NCBI GenBank assembly: GCA_945865355.1
Contig: CAMBDN010000028.1
Location: forward strand, 1-16,764
DNA from: Legionella genomosp. 1
GTDB lineage: Bacteria; Pseudomonadota; Gammaproteobacteria; Legionellales; Legionellaceae
DNA: 16,764 nucleotides
Direction of reading: 5' to 3'
Part shown: piece by piece, positions 14,398 through 16,764 of the stretch
Position numbering within the stretch: position 1 is the first letter of the stretch
Layout of the letters: the number at the start of each line of letters is the position of its first letter
The notes under the pieces: model-generated
Database searches by the model: none
What the model saw: only the letters and a program-made list of their open reading frames with translations
What the model was told of the DNA's origin: nothing
Position numbers and translations under genes: made by a program

Positions 14398-15879
14398 CTA
14401 GTGCTTTGATATGTATTTTTTTAGAGATTCTTTTGCAATCTCGTCAATATTCATACCGATTTTAGTGCGTCGACATAATATATCTTCGCTACACGTCGCC
14501 CATTCCTCTTTTAACAGGTAATCGATCTCTACTTGGTAAAGGGTTGGGCTAAAGCATATTCCTAAATCGTTTATATTATTGCATCTTGCTAATACCTTTT
14601 CAGTGTAGGTACCGTAGCTATTGAGATAGCGTTCTTTTGTTGCTTCATCTAGCCAATGGTATTTTTGTCTAGCGTAGGCCTGGTACTCGGTAAAGTCCAT
14701 TTGATCCAGGATGGCGCCAGGTAGTGGGGTGACGGACGTTCTTGAAGGAACCAAACGAGGAAATATCGTGCGTAATTCGTTAACGGCTTGTTGGGCAAGT
14801 TGACGATAGGTCGTAATTTTACCGCCATAGACAGTGACAGCTGGTGCGGGAAGTTTTGAATAGTGGTAAATATAATCTCTACTTAGGCTACTCGCTGTTT
14901 TACCGTTAACTGATAATAAAGGCCTGATGCCACTCCAGGTGGTAATAATTTCTTCTTTATGTAGTTGTTTGTTGAAGTACTGGTTAATGATTGCGCATAA
15001 ATAATCTATCTCATTGGCATCAATTTCAATGTTATCAAGATCACCTGAATAGGGAACATCGGTGGTACCAACCATGGTGTAACCATGGTATGGAATAGCA
15101 AATATAATACGCTTATCCTGGTGTTGTAACATATAAGCGTGTTCGCCTTCATAGAGTTTTGGGACGACCAAATGGCTTCCTTTGACCAAGGATAGGTTGT
15201 GTACCATCGGAATGTTTAGTAACTGACTAACACGACCTACCCAAGGTCCTGTGGTGTTGATGACCGCTTTCGCTGTAATCTGGAGTACATCGCAGCCCTC
15301 TTTTTGTAAGGTTAGTCGCCAATGGTTACCTGTAACTTCAGCACGAATGAGTTTGGTTTGCGGCATGATAGTGGCGCCATGCTCTTTTGCTTGCATGGCA
15401 TTTGCTAAGGTTAAACGTACATCATCGGTTGCACAATCATAGAAAAGAAATCCTTTGCTCAATGGGTTGTCCAGTGGTTCAAAGTATCTGGTCTGTTGTT
15501 CGCGACGGACCAATTTACTGTGGGGTAACTTGTTGGCAAAGCTTAAATGGTCATAAAGAAATAGTCCCGCGCGTAACATCCATAACGGACGCATATTTTT
15601 TTGATAGGGGATAATAAAGGGGAGGGGATGAACCAAGTGGGGTGCGAGTTGTAATAGTTTTTGCCTTTCGCTAAGGGCTTTTTTTACCAATGAAAAATCA
15701 TATTGCTCCAGGTAGCGCAAGCCACCATGAATCAATTTACTGCTTTTGGAGGATGTTTTAGAAGCCAAGTCATCTTGTTCGCAGAGAATGACAGAGAGTC
15801 CGCGCAAAGCAGCGTCAGCGGCACAGCCGCAACCATTGATACCGCCACCAATAATTGCTACGTCAAAAACCTGCTCCAT
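14398..15879 (-). CDS. glpD: Aerobic glycerol-3-phosphate dehydrogenase
   Basis: GlpD oxidises sn-glycerol 3-phosphate to dihydroxyacetone phosphate at the inner-membrane surface and feeds electrons to quinone. Its 493 residues (E. coli 501) start with the FAD-binding fold DVAIIGGGINGCGCAADAALRG. Further motifs are SSKSSKLIHGGLRYLEQYDF, the conserved RAGLFLYDHL region, NTTGPWV and the substrate-domain VYGGKITTYR, which is shared by DAO-type glycerol-phosphate dehydrogenases. An upstream ATG 18 codons earlier is possible, but the start at 15879-15877 is chosen: on the minus strand GGAG (15891-15888) sits 8 bases before it, and homologues begin with a short MEx-FDVxIIGGG. glpK is read the opposite way from 100 bases away. 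The gene is intact. Confidence 0.96.
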   Translation of the reverse strand: MEQVFDVAIIGGGINGCGCAADAALRGLSVILCEQDDLASKTSSKSSKLIHGGLRYLEQYDFSLVKKALSERQKLLQLAPHLVHPLPFIIPYQKNMRPLWMLRAGLFLYDHLSFANKLPHSKLVRREQQTRYFEPLDNPLSKGFLFYDCATDDVRLTLANAMQAKEHGATIMPQTKLIRAEVTGNHWRLTLQKEGCDVLQITAKAVINTTGPWVGRVSQLLNIPMVHNLSLVKGSHLVVPKLYEGEHAYMLQHQDKRIIFAIPYHGYTMVGTTDVPYSGDLDNIEIDANEIDYLCAIINQYFNKQLHKEEIITTWSGIRPLLSVNGKTASSLSRDYIYHYSKLPAPAVTVYGGKITTYRQLAQQAVNELRTIFPRLVPSRTSVTPLPGAILDQMDFTEYQAYARQKYHWLDEATKERYLNSYGTYTEKVLARCNNINDLGICFSPTLYQVEIDYLLKEEWATCSEDILCRRTKIGMNIDEIAKESLKKYISKH

Positions 15880-15979
15880 ATTGTTGTCTCCATAAACAGT
15901 TACGACTTGACTAACGCTGTCAACACGATTCAAATATATATAGGAAATAACTCATATCATAACCAGGAACTAGAGAGCA
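15880..15979. promoter_or_regulatory. Divergent glpD/glpK intergenic region
   Basis: The 100 bases between the two start codons must hold both promoters. On the minus strand TTGACA (15924-15919) is a perfect -35 box, but no clear -10 lies at the usual distance. On the plus strand TTGACT (15907-15912) is a -35-like sequence, and the run TATATATA (15935-15942) could be a -10, though the spacing of about 22 bases is too long. The individual boxes are therefore unproven. No GlpR operator can be identified with confidence. Confidence 0.5.
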
Positions 15980-16764
15980 ATGCATTATCTTCTTGCTATT
16001 GATCAAGGAACGTCCAGTACCCGAGCGATGTTATTTACGCTACAGGGGACGTTGCTAAGAACAAGTCAGTATTCATTGACGCAATCCTATCCACATCCTG
16101 GTTGGGTAGAGCATGATCCAGAAGAAATATGGCAAACGACAATGGCTGCAATAAAAGATGTGGTGGTGTCTGTTGATTGCAAAGATATTATTGCTTGTGG
16201 CTTAACGAATCAGCGCGAAACAACACTGATCTGGGATAAGAAAACCGGTCAGTGTTTGGCCCCAGCTATTGTTTGGCAAGACCGACGAACGAAAGAATAT
16301 TGTCTGTCTTTAGCGGACCAAGAGGAAATGATTACTGCAAAAACAGGGTTGTTTCCTGATCCTTATTTTTCTGCAAGCAAATTACATTGGTTATTAAATC
16401 ATGTCCCTCAAGCCAATGATCTCGCAAAAAAAAATCGACTTGCTTTTGGTACTATTGATAGTTTTTTGATTTGGCGATTGACTGGCGGAGACTCTCATCT
16501 TACCGATGTCACTAATGCATCGAGGACCATGTTATTTAATATTCATACTGAAATTTGGGATGAAGAATTATTGCAGTTATTCGCTATCCCCAAATCAGTA
16601 TTACCAACGGTTTGTGCCAGTGATGCTCACTTTGGGACCATTAAAAAGGCGTTTTTTGGTGTTGAAATCCCTATCACCGGTGTGGCAGGTGATCAACAGG
16701 CGGCTTTGATAGGACAAGGTTGTTTGTCAGATGGGATGGTAAAAGCAACTTTTGGTACAGGTGG
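15980..16764 (+). CDS. glpK: Glycerol kinase (5' part; cut by window end)
   Basis: GlpK phosphorylates glycerol to sn-glycerol 3-phosphate with ATP, giving the substrate of the neighbouring GlpD. The frame is open from the ATG to the window end (261 codons of about 500). Seen are the N-terminal LLAIDQGTSSTRAMLF, NQRETT, IVWQDRRT, TIDSFLIWRLTGG and VTNASRTMLFN, all typical of GlpK in the FGGY sugar-kinase family. Near the end GVAGDQQAALIGQG carries the catalytic Asp, and KATFGTG begins the ATP-binding part. No stop or frameshift is present. An AGAGAG-like ribosome site precedes the ATG. Divergent pairing with glpD means the two steps of glycerol use are encoded side by side. Confidence 0.96.
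   Translation, partial: MHYLLAIDQGTSSTRAMLFTLQGTLLRTSQYSLTQSYPHPGWVEHDPEEIWQTTMAAIKDVVVSVDCKDIIACGLTNQRETTLIWDKKTGQCLAPAIVWQDRRTKEYCLSLADQEEMITAKTGLFPDPYFSASKLHWLLNHVPQANDLAKKNRLAFGTIDSFLIWRLTGGDSHLTDVTNASRTMLFNIHTEIWDEELLQLFAIPKSVLPTVCASDAHFGTIKKAFFGVEIPITGVAGDQQAALIGQGCLSDGMVKATFGTG

Noticed and set aside
15880..15933. 18-residue N-terminal extension of GlpD
   Set aside because: The ATG at 15879-15877 has GGAG at 8-base spacing and gives the usual N-terminus before the FAD-binding motif.
1..16764. CRISPR array, tRNA or rRNA gene, prophage, toxin-antitoxin or defence locus
   Set aside because: I looked for direct repeats at regular spacing, tRNA-like cloverleaf patterns and known protein motifs and found none.

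Overview
The window is a low-GC bacterial chromosome segment, probably from a gammaproteobacterium. The Legionella/Coxiella side of that class is my best guess, from the AT-rich composition, an AmpE-like gene next to an aceE-aceF-lpdA operon, and the style of the small lipoproteins. That placement is inference; the gammaproteobacterial assignment rests mainly on AceE, whose catalytic residues fall at the same numbers as in the E. coli enzyme.

Layout. 1-405: the 3' part of a persulfide dioxygenase (ETHE1-type) gene. 406-2206: a gene-poor stretch holding one small orphan gene on the minus strand (689-988), two sizeable inverted repeats and a transposase relic (1943-2104, minus). 2207-4678: a CPA2-type cation/proton antiporter without a regulatory domain, an AmpE-like membrane protein and a cysteine-rich lipoprotein. 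4731-10496: the complete pyruvate dehydrogenase operon, aceE, aceF and lpdA. 10527-10973: a long hairpin abutting the C-terminal remnant of an acetyl-CoA hydrolase/CoA-transferase gene. 11174-14343: rimI, a PolB-type 3'-5' exonuclease on the opposite strand, an SLT-type lipoprotein, and an adk-thioredoxin pair with overlapping stop and start codons. 14398-16764: glpD (minus) and glpK (plus, cut by the window end), divergent from a 100-base intergenic region.

How the genes work together. The central metabolic theme is entry of carbon into acetyl-CoA. GlpK and GlpD convert glycerol to dihydroxyacetone phosphate, which reaches pyruvate by glycolysis, and the PDH complex turns pyruvate into acetyl-CoA. 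The decayed CoA-transferase suggests loss of an acetyl-CoA/acetate side reaction. The remainder is housekeeping (adenylate kinase, ribosomal protein acetylation, thiol redox) and envelope functions (two lipoproteins, AmpE, antiporter).

I saw no CRISPR array, tRNA or rRNA gene, prophage or recognisable defence system. No strong case for a wholly new system is visible. The best leads are the cysteine-rich lipoprotein next to aceE, the two long hairpins beside decayed genes, and the orphan membrane protein at 689-988.
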